Assembly (NCBI GenBank): GCA_030696455.1
Contig: JAUYSH010000091.1
Span: 30,048 to 94,047, forward strand
Source of the DNA: Elusimicrobiota bacterium
GTDB lineage: Bacteria > Elusimicrobiota > Elusimicrobia > UBA1565 > UBA9628
DNA: 64,000 bases
Direction: 5' to 3'
In this document: piece after piece, positions 53,695-62,306 of the stretch
How the letters are laid out: every line of letters begins with the position of its first letter
Position numbering within the stretch: the stretch's first letter is position 1
Notes under the pieces: generated by a model
What the model was told of the DNA's origin: nothing
Seen by the model: the letters and a program-made list of their open reading frames with translations, nothing else
The model's database searches: none
Translations under genes and position numbers: made by a program

Positions 53695-54500
53695 AGCTCG
53701 GGATTTTTGGACGTCCCATCGGGCACTCGCGATCCCCATATATATTCTCGCGCCTCGGCAGATTGCTTGATAAATCTTTGTCGTACAAAGCCGTTGAAGT
53801 CGCGCCCGATGATTTCGCCGCGACCGCGCAGCGGTCGCGAAAAGCAAAATGGCGGGGGGCTAGCGTGACGATCCCCTTCAAGAGAGAGGCCCTGCGTCTC
53901 GCCGATCGTCTCACGCCGGTCGCCCGCGCCGTAGGCGCGGTCAATGTCCTAAAATTCGACCGACAACATATCACGGGGCACAACACCGACGCCGACGGTT
54001 TAATGGACGCATTGAAATTCGCGGGCGTCGTAATGTCCGGCGTACATGTCCAAGTCTTCGGCGCCGGAGGCGCCGCCCGTGCCGCGGGTTATGCCGTGGC
54101 GAAAGGCGGGGCGAAGACGGTCCGTTTTTCGAACCGAACGGCATCAACGGCAAAAGATTGTGTACGCGACCTGGCGCCAAACTTCCCGAAGACGAGCTTT
54201 TCAGCGGGGGCACCGAGGAACGCGGATATATGGATCAATGCCACGCCCTTGGGCCAGAACGGAAATCCTGACATCTCGCCTGCGCCGAAGTCGCTAAGGG
54301 CCCCGGGCGCGGCCGTGGATATGGTGTATGGGAAGAAGACGGCGTTTCAACGGCACGCCGAACGGCTTGGGGCGCGGACGCAGGACGGAACGGCGATGCT
54401 CGTGTTTCAGGCGCTGCGCGCGTACGAGTTCTGGGATCGTCCCCTCGGCCCTCGGAGAAGGGCCCTATTGGCCGCAACGCTTATAAAGGAGCTCTCATGA
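53691..54500 (+). CDS. aroE: Shikimate dehydrogenase
   Basis: 269 aa. GRPIGHSRSPYIFSRL binds shikimate, VTIPFKREALRLAD holds the catalytic Lys, HNTDADGLMDAL the catalytic Asp, and FGAGGAARAAGYAVA the NADP loop. It reduces 3-dehydroshikimate. Codon use is clearly less GC-rich than in the flanking aroA start and aroB. It overlaps aroC by 4 bases. Confidence 0.94.
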   Translation: MKLGIFGRPIGHSRSPYIFSRLGRLLDKSLSYKAVEVAPDDFAATAQRSRKAKWRGASVTIPFKREALRLADRLTPVARAVGAVNVLKFDRQHITGHNTDADGLMDALKFAGVVMSGVHVQVFGAGGAARAAGYAVAKGGAKTVRFSNRTASTAKDCVRDLAPNFPKTSFSAGAPRNADIWINATPLGQNGNPDISPAPKSLRAPGAAVDMVYGKKTAFQRHAERLGARTQDGTAMLVFQALRAYEFWDRPLGPRRRALLAATLIKELS

Positions 54501-55645
54501 TTTTGCGTTACCTGACCGCCGGTGAATCCCACGGCAAGGCGCTCGTGGGCATCCTCGAAGGACTGCCCGCTGGTCTGAAGCTTGCCGCGGGCGATATACA
54601 GGCCGACCTGTTGCGGCGGAAGAAGGGCCACGGGCGTGGGAATAGGCAGAAGATAGAAGGAGATAAAGTAGAGATTTTGTCGGGCGTTCGCGCGGGGAAG
54701 ACCATCGGCTCGCCGATTTCGCTCCTTATTCCTAATCTTGATTTCAAGAATTGGGAATCCATCATGGGCGCCGAACCGACCGACGCGGCCGCTGCGCGGC
54801 GCGTCGAGGTCCCGCGGCCGGGGCATGCGGATCTCGTGGGGAAACTCAAGTACGGGTTTGATGATATGCGCAACGTGCTCGAACGAGCTTCAGCGCGTGA
54901 AACGGCCATGCGCGTAGCGCTTGGCGCCGCTGCGCGGCGCTTTTTGAGCGAGTGCGGGGTCGTGGTGGCCAGCCGCGTGATCGCCATCGGCGGCGAAACC
55001 GACGAAAGTCCGTTGCCGTGCCCCGTGTCCAAGCTCAACGCCTTGACCGACGCGAATCCCGTGCGCTGCGCCAACGCGGATTTCTCCAACCGCATGGTGA
55101 CACGCATCGACGAGGCCAAAGAGGCCGGTGACACCCTTGGCGGGGTTTTTGAAGTGCTTGCCGAAGGCCTCCCCATCGGCCTCGGCTCCTACGCCCAATG
55201 GGATCGTCGCCTCGAGGGCCCTCTGTCCCAGGCGTTGATGTCCTTGAACGCGATCAAAGGCGTGGAGATCGGCCACGGCTTCCGCGGCGCGGGCCTTCCC
55301 GGTTCCCGCGCGCACGACGCGTATGAGCCCAAGGGCAAGAAGGTCGCGTATCGATCGAACCGGTCCGGCGGCCTCGACGGAGGGATGACCACGGGGCAGA
55401 CCCTCGTCCTGCGCGCGGCGATGAAGCCCATCGCCACTTTGATGAAGCCGCTCGACTCCGTGGACCTGCGCACGATGAAGCCCGCGAAGGCCCACGTCGA
55501 GCGTTCCGACGCCTGCGCGGTGCCCGCCGCGGCGGTGATCGGCGAGTCGCTGGCGTGCCTGGTGCTCGCCGGCGCGATCCTCGACAAGTTCGGCGGGGAC
55601 TCGATGGCGGAGCTCCTGCCCCGGCTCAAGGCGTGGCGCGCATGA
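54497..55645 (+). CDS. aroC: Chorismate synthase
   Basis: 382 aa. TAGESHGKALVGILEGLPAG, RRKKGHGRGNRQ, and GGLDGGMTTGQTLVLRAAMKPI are the three signatures of the FMN-dependent enzyme that makes chorismate from EPSP. It is full length. It overlaps aroK by 4 bases. The first 330 bases share the lower-GC codon use of aroE; the rest is GC-rich again. Confidence 0.96.
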   Translation: MILRYLTAGESHGKALVGILEGLPAGLKLAAGDIQADLLRRKKGHGRGNRQKIEGDKVEILSGVRAGKTIGSPISLLIPNLDFKNWESIMGAEPTDAAAARRVEVPRPGHADLVGKLKYGFDDMRNVLERASARETAMRVALGAAARRFLSECGVVVASRVIAIGGETDESPLPCPVSKLNALTDANPVRCANADFSNRMVTRIDEAKEAGDTLGGVFEVLAEGLPIGLGSYAQWDRRLEGPLSQALMSLNAIKGVEIGHGFRGAGLPGSRAHDAYEPKGKKVAYRSNRSGGLDGGMTTGQTLVLRAAMKPIATLMKPLDSVDLRTMKPAKAHVERSDACAVPAAAVIGESLACLVLAGAILDKFGGDSMAELLPRLKAWRA

Positions 55646-56145
55646 GGACGACGATCTATCTGACCGGGTTCATGGGCGCGGGGAAATCCGTCGTCGGCAA
55701 GGAGCTCGCCCGGCTGCTGCGCCGGCCGTTCATCGACCTCGACCTGTCCATCGAGAACGCCGCGGGCTCGAGCGTCGCCTCGCTGTTCGCCCGCCGCGGC
55801 GAGCCGGCTTTCCGTGAGCTCGAGCGCAAGGCGCTGCTGCGCGCCGCCCGGCGCCCGGGCGTGGTCGTCGCTTTGGGCGGCGGGGCCCTGCTCGATCCGC
55901 GCAACCGCGCGGTGGTCAAGAAGGGCCTGCTCGTCAATCTCTCGTGCTCGCGCGCCGAGCTCGTCCGGCGGCTTCGCCCCGGCCGGGCGGCCCGTCCGCT
56001 CCTGGCGGGAGGAACGCTTGAGGCGCGCGTGGGCAAGCTGCTCGTCGAGCGGCGCGACGCGTACGCCGGCGCGGATTTCAGCGTCTCGACCACCCGGAAT
56101 CCCCCCAAGGCCGCGGCCATGATCATCGCGCGGAGGCTCCCATGA
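55642..56145 (+). CDS. aroK: Shikimate kinase
   Basis: 167 aa. Walker A is GFMGAGKSVVG, DLDLSIENAAG holds the shikimate-binding Asp, FRELERKAL the Glu/Arg, and VVALGGGALLDP the GGG loop. The start is the ATG overlapping the aroC stop. It phosphorylates shikimate at O3. It overlaps aroB by 4 bases. Confidence 0.94.
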   Translation: MRTTIYLTGFMGAGKSVVGKELARLLRRPFIDLDLSIENAAGSSVASLFARRGEPAFRELERKALLRAARRPGVVVALGGGALLDPRNRAVVKKGLLVNLSCSRAELVRRLRPGRAARPLLAGGTLEARVGKLLVERRDAYAGADFSVSTTRNPPKAAAMIIARRLP

Positions 56146-57194
56146 CCGTCGAAAAGCTGTTCGTCGAGCCCGGCGCGCGCCTGAGCGCGCGCGCGTGGAC
56201 GAAGGGCCTGGCGCCGTCCGGGCGCGTCGCGCTGGTGTCCGAGGCGGGCGCGTGGCGCCGCTTCGGTCCCGGCGTGGAGAAAGCCCTGAGGCGCGCCGGG
56301 CTCAAGGTCCATCGCCATCTTCTCCCTTCGGGAGAAGCCGCCAAGACCTGGGACTCCATCAGCGACCTCCTGACCTCGATGCTCTCCGCCGGCCTCGGCC
56401 GGGACTCCGCCGTCGTCGCCCTCGGCGGCGGCGCGGTCACCGACGCGGCGGGGTTTGCCGCCGCGATCTATCAGCGGGGCATCCCCTGGGTGAGCGTGCC
56501 CACGACCTTGCTCGGGCAGCTCGACAGCGGCCTGGGCGGCAAGACGGGCATCAACCTCGCCGGCGGCAAGAACCTCGCCGGCTGCTTCCATCGCCCGCGC
56601 GCCGTCGTGTGCGACCCGGACGTGCTCAGGAGCCTGCCGCCGCGCGAGCGGATCTCCGGCTTCGGCGAGGCGCTGAAGTACGGGCTGGTGTTCGAGCCCG
56701 CGATCTGGTCGGCCATCGTGGGGCACTGGGACGCCTTGATGGCCGGCGACGCCGCGCTGACGGGAAGGATCGTGGAGCGGTGCGCCGCCTGGAAGCGCCG
56801 CATCGTCGACAGCGACGAGCGCGAGACCCGTGGGCCCCGCGAGATGCTCAACTTCGGCCACACCTTGGGGCACGCGCTCGAGTCCGCGTCGGGCCTGGGC
56901 GTGCTTCGCCACGGCGAGGCGGTCATCTGGGGCATGCGCGCCGCGCTGCGCCTGTCGCACCGATGCTCCGGGCTCAAGGCCTCCTTCGCCGCCGAGGCCG
57001 ACCGCTTCCTGGCCACCTTGCCGGTGCCGCTGCCCCGCCGCATCGAGCCGCGCCGCCTGCTCGAGATCGCCCGCCGCGACAAGAAGGCGCGCGGCGGCCG
57101 CGCGCGCTTCGTGCTGCTGCGCGCGCCGGGGCGCCCCGTGACCGCGTTCGTGTCGGACAAGGAGATCCTGCGCGCCATCAGGGAGATATTGTGA
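56142..57194 (+). CDS. aroB: 3-dehydroquinate synthase
   Basis: 350 aa. SGEAAKTWDSISDLL, VALGGGAVTDAAGFAA, VPTTLLGQLDSGLGGKTGIN and LNFGHTLGHALE supply NAD- and zinc-binding residues. It converts DAHP to 3-dehydroquinate. The last codons overlap the aroQ GTG (GTGA). Confidence 0.95.
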   Translation: MTVEKLFVEPGARLSARAWTKGLAPSGRVALVSEAGAWRRFGPGVEKALRRAGLKVHRHLLPSGEAAKTWDSISDLLTSMLSAGLGRDSAVVALGGGAVTDAAGFAAAIYQRGIPWVSVPTTLLGQLDSGLGGKTGINLAGGKNLAGCFHRPRAVVCDPDVLRSLPPRERISGFGEALKYGLVFEPAIWSAIVGHWDALMAGDAALTGRIVERCAAWKRRIVDSDERETRGPREMLNFGHTLGHALESASGLGVLRHGEAVIWGMRAALRLSHRCSGLKASFAAEADRFLATLPVPLPRRIEPRRLLEIARRDKKARGGRARFVLLRAPGRPVTAFVSDKEILRAIREIL

Positions 57195-57625
57195 AGAAGA
57201 ACATTCTCATCTTGAACGGCCCAAACCTGAATCTCCTGGGCGAGCGCGAGCCGGAGACCTACGGCACGATGACCTTGCCTCAGCTGAACAGCCGGCTGAC
57301 GTCGTATGCCGGGAAGAAAGGCGCCGTCATCCGCGCCCGGCAGTCCAATCATGAGGGTGAGCTGATCGATATCCTCCACGCCCACCGGAAATGGGCCGCG
57401 GGCATCGTCTTCAACCCGGGCGCATACAGCCACTACAGCTACGCGCTGCGCGACGCCATCGCCGCCATACTCGTGCCGACGATCGAGGTGCACCTCTCGA
57501 ACATCAAGAAACGCGAGAAGTTCCGCCGGACCTCGGTGATCGAGCCGGCATGCGTCGCCCAGCTCTACGGCAAGGGCGCGGCGTCCTATTTCACCGCGAT
57601 CGACATGCTGCTCAAGAAGAAATGA
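57191..57625 (+). CDS. aroQ: 3-dehydroquinate dehydratase, type II
   Basis: 144 aa. LNGPNLNLLGEREPETYG holds the catalytic Tyr loop, RQSNHEGELID and FNPGAYSHYSYALRDAI (a variant of the usual NPGA-THTS) the anion site, and EVHLSNIKKREKFRRTS the His region. It is the dodecameric, metal-free type. The stop codon lies inside palindrome copy 4. Codons are moderately less GC-rich. Confidence 0.94.
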   Translation: MKKNILILNGPNLNLLGEREPETYGTMTLPQLNSRLTSYAGKKGAVIRARQSNHEGELIDILHAHRKWAAGIVFNPGAYSHYSYALRDAIAAILVPTIEVHLSNIKKREKFRRTSVIEPACVAQLYGKGAASYFTAIDMLLKKK

Positions 57626-57645
57626 ATTGTTTCCGGAAGCAGTCG
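57624..57645. repeat. 22-bp palindrome, copy 4 (degenerate)
   Basis: Matches copies 1 and 3 at 18 of 22 positions. It overlaps the aroQ stop and ends just before the trpE ATG at 57647. Confidence 0.65.
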
Positions 57646-57646
57646 A

Positions 57647-59017
57647 ATGGCTGAACGTTTCTCCGTCGTCAGAATAAGCCTTGGCCTGAAAGGGCTCGAT
57701 CCCGCGTCGTGCCTCGAGCGCCTCGCCGGCGAGGACGGTCGCGGCTACCTGATCGAGAAGGTCGAGGACGGGCGGCGTCGCGCGTGGATCGGGGTGCAGC
57801 CCTTCGAGACCTTGCGTGTGATCAAGGGGCGGGTGTACTCCGTCACGGCGCACCGCAGGAAGAAGATCGCCGGCGAGCCGTTCGAAGTCATCGGCAAGCG
57901 CCTGGCCAAGTTCAAGTCGCGCGGGGGGCGCCCGTTCGACGCCGGCGCGGTCGGCCTGCTCGACTACGAGATGATCCGGCACCTCGAGCCGGTGAAGATG
58001 AACGCCGAGGCCGCCGAAGGCTTTATGATGCTCTTCAACGCCGCGGTGGTCCTCGAGGACGGCCGGGCGAGCCTGACCGCGCTCGCCGGCGGCGCGGGCG
58101 GGCGTCGCCGGGCCAAGGCCCTCGCCGCCGAGCTCAAGCGCGTCCTGCGCGGGGCGGTCCCCGTGCCGGTTCCGCCCGCGACAGGGCGCCTTCTGCCCGT
58201 CGAGGCCGAGCGCGGACGCGCGCGCTACCTCAAGAGCGTGGCGAAGATCAAAGACCACATCCTCGCCGGCGACGTGTTCCAGGCCGTCGTGTCGGACAGC
58301 TTCCGCGCCCGCGTCGAGGGAGGCCCTTTCGCCGCCTACCGCGCCGTGCGCGCGGCCAACGTCACGCCGTACGGCTTCCTGCTCCTCGACGGCGGCCGCG
58401 CTTGGATCGGGGCCTCCCCCGAGCGCCTGGTGCGCATCGTCGGGGGCGTCGCGCGCAACTGCCCGATCGCGGGCACCCGCCCGCGCGGCCGGACGCGCGC
58501 CGCGGACCGCCGCCTGGAGTCAGAGCTGCGCGCCAGCGAGAAGGAGCGTGCCGAGCATCTGATGCTCGTGGACCTCGCGCGCAACGACCTAGGCCGCGTC
58601 TGCGCGCCCGGCTCGGTGAAGGTCGAGAGATTCATGGTCACGCGCCGGTTCTCGAACGTGATGCACCTGGTCAGCGAGGTCGAGGGACGGCTCGACAATG
58701 CGAAGACCGCCTGGGACGCGCTCGTCGCGTCCTTTCCGGCCGGCACGGTCAGCGGCGCGCCGAAGGTCCGGGCGATGGAGATCATCGCGGGGCTCGAGCG
58801 GCAGCCGCGGGGCTTCTACGCGGGAGCCGTGGTGCAGGCGGACTTCGCGGGGAATCTGGACTCGTGCCTGGCGATACGAGCCCTGGAGCTCGAGGGGGAT
58901 GAGGTTCGCATGCAGGCGGGCGCGGGCATCGTCGCGGACTCGCGGCCGGCGGCGGAGTGGCGTGAGGTGATGGATAAGTTGAGGGGATTACGGAAGGCGT
59001 TGGGAGGATTGAAATGA
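57647..59017 (+). CDS. trpE: Anthranilate synthase component I
   Basis: 456 aa. The C-terminal chorismate-binding half has KIKDHILAGDVFQAVVSDSF, YGFLLLDGGRAWIGASPE, IAGTRPRGRT, HLMLVDLARNDLGRV, FPAGTVSGAPKVRAMEII and QAGAGIVADS. The aminodeoxychorismate synthase PabB shares these, but its pairing with trpG in a trp operon favours TrpE. The N-terminal tryptophan-feedback half is present but shorter than usual. It overlaps trpG by 4 bases. Confidence 0.9.
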   Translation: MAERFSVVRISLGLKGLDPASCLERLAGEDGRGYLIEKVEDGRRRAWIGVQPFETLRVIKGRVYSVTAHRRKKIAGEPFEVIGKRLAKFKSRGGRPFDAGAVGLLDYEMIRHLEPVKMNAEAAEGFMMLFNAAVVLEDGRASLTALAGGAGGRRRAKALAAELKRVLRGAVPVPVPPATGRLLPVEAERGRARYLKSVAKIKDHILAGDVFQAVVSDSFRARVEGGPFAAYRAVRAANVTPYGFLLLDGGRAWIGASPERLVRIVGGVARNCPIAGTRPRGRTRAADRRLESELRASEKERAEHLMLVDLARNDLGRVCAPGSVKVERFMVTRRFSNVMHLVSEVEGRLDNAKTAWDALVASFPAGTVSGAPKVRAMEIIAGLERQPRGFYAGAVVQADFAGNLDSCLAIRALELEGDEVRMQAGAGIVADSRPAAEWREVMDKLRGLRKALGGLK

Positions 59018-59580
59018 TCCTCTTGCTGGATAATTACGACTCGTTTACTTATAACCTCTACCAAGCCGTGAGGTTTTTGAAGCACGACTGCAGAGTGTTG
59101 AGGAACGATTCGTTGTCGGTCAAAAGGTTTCTGGCATTGAAGCCGCGTGGAATAATCCTGTCCCCTGGCCCAGGACGGCCGGAGGGCGCCGGAATACTTC
59201 TAGAACTCGTCAAGAAGGTCCCAGCGACGATCCCTGTTCTGGGGGTTTGCCTAGGCCACCAGGCGATAGCGCTCGCCAACGGCGGGCCTGTGATCGGAGC
59301 CAAACGGCTTATGCACGGAAAAACGTGCGTGATCACCCACGACGGACAGGGACTGTTCCGAGGTCTTCCCAAACGCGTGACGGTCGCGCGATATCACAGC
59401 CTCGTGGCCGCGGAACCTCTGCCGAAAAACATGGTAGTGACGGCGCGCGCGGAAGACGGCTCGTTGATGGGTTTACGTCTTTTGGACCGGCCCGTGGAGG
59501 GCGTCCAATTCCACCCGGAGTCGGTGGCAACTCCGCTCGGCTTGAAGATGCTCTCGAACTTCCTCGCCGCCGCGAGGTAG
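59014..59580 (+). CDS. trpG: Anthranilate synthase component II (glutamine amidotransferase)
   Basis: 188 aa, class I amidotransferase. LLDNYDSFTYNLYQ is the N-terminal motif, GVCLGHQAIA holds the nucleophile Cys, and VQFHPESVATP the His-Glu pair. It delivers ammonia to TrpE (and could also serve PabB). It is the last gene of the operon and converges with the EamA gene at a 4-base gap. Composition is distinctly lower in GC than trpE. Confidence 0.93.
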   Translation: MILLLDNYDSFTYNLYQAVRFLKHDCRVLRNDSLSVKRFLALKPRGIILSPGPGRPEGAGILLELVKKVPATIPVLGVCLGHQAIALANGGPVIGAKRLMHGKTCVITHDGQGLFRGLPKRVTVARYHSLVAAEPLPKNMVVTARAEDGSLMGLRLLDRPVEGVQFHPESVATPLGLKMLSNFLAAAR

Positions 59581-59584
59581 GAGA

Positions 59585-60496
59585 TTATCCGGCCGCGGGA
59601 ACGGAAGAAGACGAATTGTTAGGCCTGACACCGAGGTGTTTCCTCTTCACGAGCGCCAATGCGACGCCGCCCATGATCAGGGCTATGCCGATCCCCGCGT
59701 TCGCGTTGAGAGTCTCACCCAGCACGACCCCGCCCAGAAGGATCGCGACCACGGGGAATATCAACGTGATCATGCTCACCTGCGTCGCGGGCAGGGCGTG
59801 GATCAGCTTGTAGTAGGACAGGAACGCGACGACGGTGCCTATGATCGCGAGGTAGAAGATCGCTCCCACGTTGGCCGGGGTCCAGGTCACGGACGCGCCG
59901 CGCTCGAAGACGAGGCTCAGGCCCAGGATCAGGGCGGCGCCGAGCGTCATGGACCAGGCGTTGAGCACGCGCGCGTCGTCCTTCTTCGACCAGAGGCTTT
60001 GCGCGACCAGGTTCCCGGCGGCGCCCACGCTCGACACGAACGCGGCCAATAGGCCGAGGCTGTCGGCGGAGGCGACGCCGCCCTGAGGCCAGAACAGGAC
60101 GATCACGCCGGCGATGCCGGTCACGATGCCCGCCGCCTTGCGGCGGGTCAAGACCTCGGTGCGCGAGACGAAGGCGGTGAGCAAGGCCGTGATCAGGGGG
60201 GCGACCGCGCACAGCACGGCGACGAGGCCGCTGGCGACCCGAGTCTCGGCCCAGTACACGAGCGAGTAGCAGATGCCGAAGCCCAGCACGCCGGCGGTCA
60301 GGGCGGCGCGCCGTCCGCGCGGCGTCAGGCGCGGGGAGAGCCCGGCGGCGAGCACCAGGCCCCACAGGATCAGGGCGGCGAGCGAGAAGCGCAGGCCCGC
60401 CCCGAGGAACGGAGGCACGCCGTCGAGGCCGATCTTGATCGCGAGCCAGGTCGAGCCCCAGATCAGGCAGACGAGCCCGTAGAGGACGGGGATCAT
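59585..60496 (-). CDS. EamA/DMT-family transporter
   Basis: 303 aa, ten membrane helices in two five-helix EamA repeats (LYGLVCLIWGSTWLAIKIGLDGVPP in the first; VGAIFYLAIIGTVVAFLSYYKL in the second). It is likely an exporter of an amino acid or other small metabolite. The start is the ATG overlapping the MocR stop. Co-transcription with a MocR regulator suggests that the substrate relates to PLP or amino-acid metabolism. Confidence 0.88.
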   Translation of the reverse strand: MIPVLYGLVCLIWGSTWLAIKIGLDGVPPFLGAGLRFSLAALILWGLVLAAGLSPRLTPRGRRAALTAGVLGFGICYSLVYWAETRVASGLVAVLCAVAPLITALLTAFVSRTEVLTRRKAAGIVTGIAGVIVLFWPQGGVASADSLGLLAAFVSSVGAAGNLVAQSLWSKKDDARVLNAWSMTLGAALILGLSLVFERGASVTWTPANVGAIFYLAIIGTVVAFLSYYKLIHALPATQVSMITLIFPVVAILLGGVVLGETLNANAGIGIALIMGGVALALVKRKHLGVRPNNSSSSVPAAG

Positions 60497-61917
60497 CTCG
60501 TCGAATCCGCGGCGAGGCGGCCGAGCAAGGCGACGGCGCGCTCGATCTGCGGGTTCCAGTGCGAGCAGTTCAGGCGCATCGCGTTGCGAAAGCGCCCGGT
60601 CGCGGAGAACAGCGGGCCCGGGGCCATCACCACGCCGGCGCGGCGGGCGCGGTCGTACAGCGCGAGCGCGTCGGCCTTGCCCGGAAGCTCGGCCCACAGC
60701 ACGAAGCCGCCGCGCGGGTTCGAGAGGCGCGTGCCCGCCGGGAAGCTGCCGGAGACGGCGTGGCGCATCAACGCGGTGGTGCGGGCGTAGGCGGCGCGGA
60801 TGCGGCGCAGGTGGCGGTCGTAGCCGCCGTTGGCGAGGATGTCGGCGACCGCGAGCTGGGGAAGGCAGGCCGTGGAGACGTTCGAGACCATCTTGAAGCG
60901 CTCCACCTTCGCGCGCCAGCGTCCCGGGATGATCCAGCCGACCCGGTAGCCGGGGGCCATGGTCTTCGAGACCGAGGAGCAGTAGATCACGCCGCCGTCG
61001 CGGTCGTAAGCCTTCGCCGCCTTGGGGCGGTCGAGCCCGTCATGGGGCAGGTCGCCGTACACGTCGTCCTCGATGAGGGGGATGCGGCGGGCGGCGAGCA
61101 GCTCGACGAGCGCCCGCTTGTTCGCCTCGGGCATGAGTGCCCCGAGCGGGTTCGAGAAGGTCGGGGTCGAGATCACGGCTTTGATCTTGTGACGTCCGAG
61201 CGCGCGCTTGAGGGCGTCGAGGCACATGCCGTCGCGCGCTTCGCTCGCGATCTCGACGATCTTGAGGCCGTGCATCTCGACGGCCTGAAGGGTACCGAAG
61301 AAGGCGGGGGACTCGACGGCGACGATGTCCCCCGGGGCGCACACGGCGTGCAGGGCGAGGTTCAGCGCCTCCTGGGCGCCGGTCGTCGCGATGAGGTCCT
61401 CGGGACCGACGGAGACGCCGGCCTTGAACATGCGCTTGGCGACCTGCTCTCGCAGGACGGAGCAGCCCACGGGGAGGTCGTAGGAGTTGCTCTGGGAGCG
61501 CCGCAGGCGCCCCATGCGGGCGATGCTTCGCGCCAGCTTCGCCGTGGGCAGGAGGTCGGGGTGCGGGAGCGCCGCGCCGATCTGGATCAGCTTCGGGTCG
61601 TGCGTGTCGTGCATGTAGCGCAAGGTGAGCTCGCCGATCTCGACGGAAGCGGCGGCGGGCGAGGGCTCGCTGCGCGCCGGCTCGGCCGGGCCGAGGGGGG
61701 CGGTGCGCACGTAATAGCCGGACTGGGGGCGCGACTCGACGAGGCCGCGGTCCTCGAGCACCCGGTAGGCGGACAGCACCGAGGAGACGCTCGCCGACTT
61801 GGAGCGGGACAGTTCGCGCACCGAGGGGATGCGGTCGCCGGGACGCAAGGTCCCCGCGTCGATGAGGCCGGCGATCTCGCCGGCGAGGGATTGGTAGAGG
61901 GTGGAGGCCGCGGGCAT
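60493..61917 (-). CDS. MocR-type regulator (GntR HTH fused to aminotransferase)
   Basis: 474 aa. The N-terminal winged helix (LYQSLAGEIAGLIDAGTLRPGDRIPSVRELS) is GntR-like. An aminotransferase-fold domain (residues about 110-470) has ATTGAQEALNLAL, EDDVYGDLPHDG and the PLP lysine region SSVSKTMAPGYRVGWI. Such proteins sense PLP or amino compounds and control adjacent transport genes. The start is ATG 61917; TATAAT ends 7 bases before it. Confidence 0.9.
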   Translation of the reverse strand: MPAASTLYQSLAGEIAGLIDAGTLRPGDRIPSVRELSRSKSASVSSVLSAYRVLEDRGLVESRPQSGYYVRTAPLGPAEPARSEPSPAAASVEIGELTLRYMHDTHDPKLIQIGAALPHPDLLPTAKLARSIARMGRLRRSQSNSYDLPVGCSVLREQVAKRMFKAGVSVGPEDLIATTGAQEALNLALHAVCAPGDIVAVESPAFFGTLQAVEMHGLKIVEIASEARDGMCLDALKRALGRHKIKAVISTPTFSNPLGALMPEANKRALVELLAARRIPLIEDDVYGDLPHDGLDRPKAAKAYDRDGGVIYCSSVSKTMAPGYRVGWIIPGRWRAKVERFKMVSNVSTACLPQLAVADILANGGYDRHLRRIRAAYARTTALMRHAVSGSFPAGTRLSNPRGGFVLWAELPGKADALALYDRARRAGVVMAPGPLFSATGRFRNAMRLNCSHWNPQIERAVALLGRLAADSTR

Positions 61918-61924
61918 AACGATG

Positions 61925-61930
61925 ATTATA
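61925..61930 (-). promoter_or_regulatory. -10 box (TATAAT) for the MocR gene
   Basis: On the minus strand it ends 7 bases before ATG 61917, so the mRNA is predicted to be leaderless. No good -35. Confidence 0.55.
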
Positions 61931-61982
61931 GAACGGGGTTCGCCGCGCCGCCCGGCACAGGCCCGGGGTTCGGCGACAAGCA

Positions 61983-62004
61983 CAGTTTAACATAAATAAA
62001 ACTG
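61983..62004. promoter_or_regulatory. Candidate operator in the MocR/DUF2917 intergenic region
   Basis: CAGTTT (61983-61988) and AAACTG (61999-62004) form an inverted repeat with a 10-base AT-rich spacer; CATAA/TTATG overlaps it. A possible MocR binding site. Confidence 0.35.
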
Positions 62005-62056
62005 TTATGGTCACAATTCACTATCTCTGAATCTGTATTTGTCGTTCCGCCGAAGC

Positions 62057-62062
62057 TACACT
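62057..62062 (+). promoter_or_regulatory. -10 box (TACACT) for the DUF2917 gene
   Basis: It ends 6 bases before ATG 62069. An in-frame upstream start would include this box, so 62069 is preferred. Confidence 0.45.
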
Positions 62063-62068
62063 GTCTTC

Positions 62069-62284
62069 ATGACAAACCTCACTTTAACGAAGGGCCAGAT
62101 GTGGACGCCGTCCGTCTCCGGGAAGCTCACCTTGCGCGGCGTGTCCGGCAAGGGCTGGGCGACGTATGAAGGGGACCCCCGGGACTACGTCCTGGACAAG
62201 GCCCACAAATTCTCGTTCCCCGCGGGAGCGGGGCTCGTCGTGCAGGCCGTCGAGGATATGGAGTTCTGCTTCGAGGCCGAATAA
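62069..62284 (+). CDS. DUF2917-like small cupin protein
   Basis: 71 aa. A single beta-rich domain (GKLTLRGVSGKGWATYEGDPRDYVLDKAH, LVVQAVEDMEF) matches the length and pattern of DUF2917, a small cupin-like family of unknown role often found next to regulators and amino-acid exporters. It is divergent from the MocR-EamA pair and may share its control. No signal peptide. Confidence 0.6.
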   Translation: MTNLTLTKGQMWTPSVSGKLTLRGVSGKGWATYEGDPRDYVLDKAHKFSFPAGAGLVVQAVEDMEFCFEAE

Positions 62285-62291
62285 GCCCGTT

Positions 62292-62300
62292 TGCTATGAT
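62292..62300 (+). promoter_or_regulatory. Extended -10 (TGCTATGAT) for the gene at 62307
   Basis: It ends 6 bases before the ATG. Confidence 0.5.
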
Positions 62301-62306
62301 GGCTCG

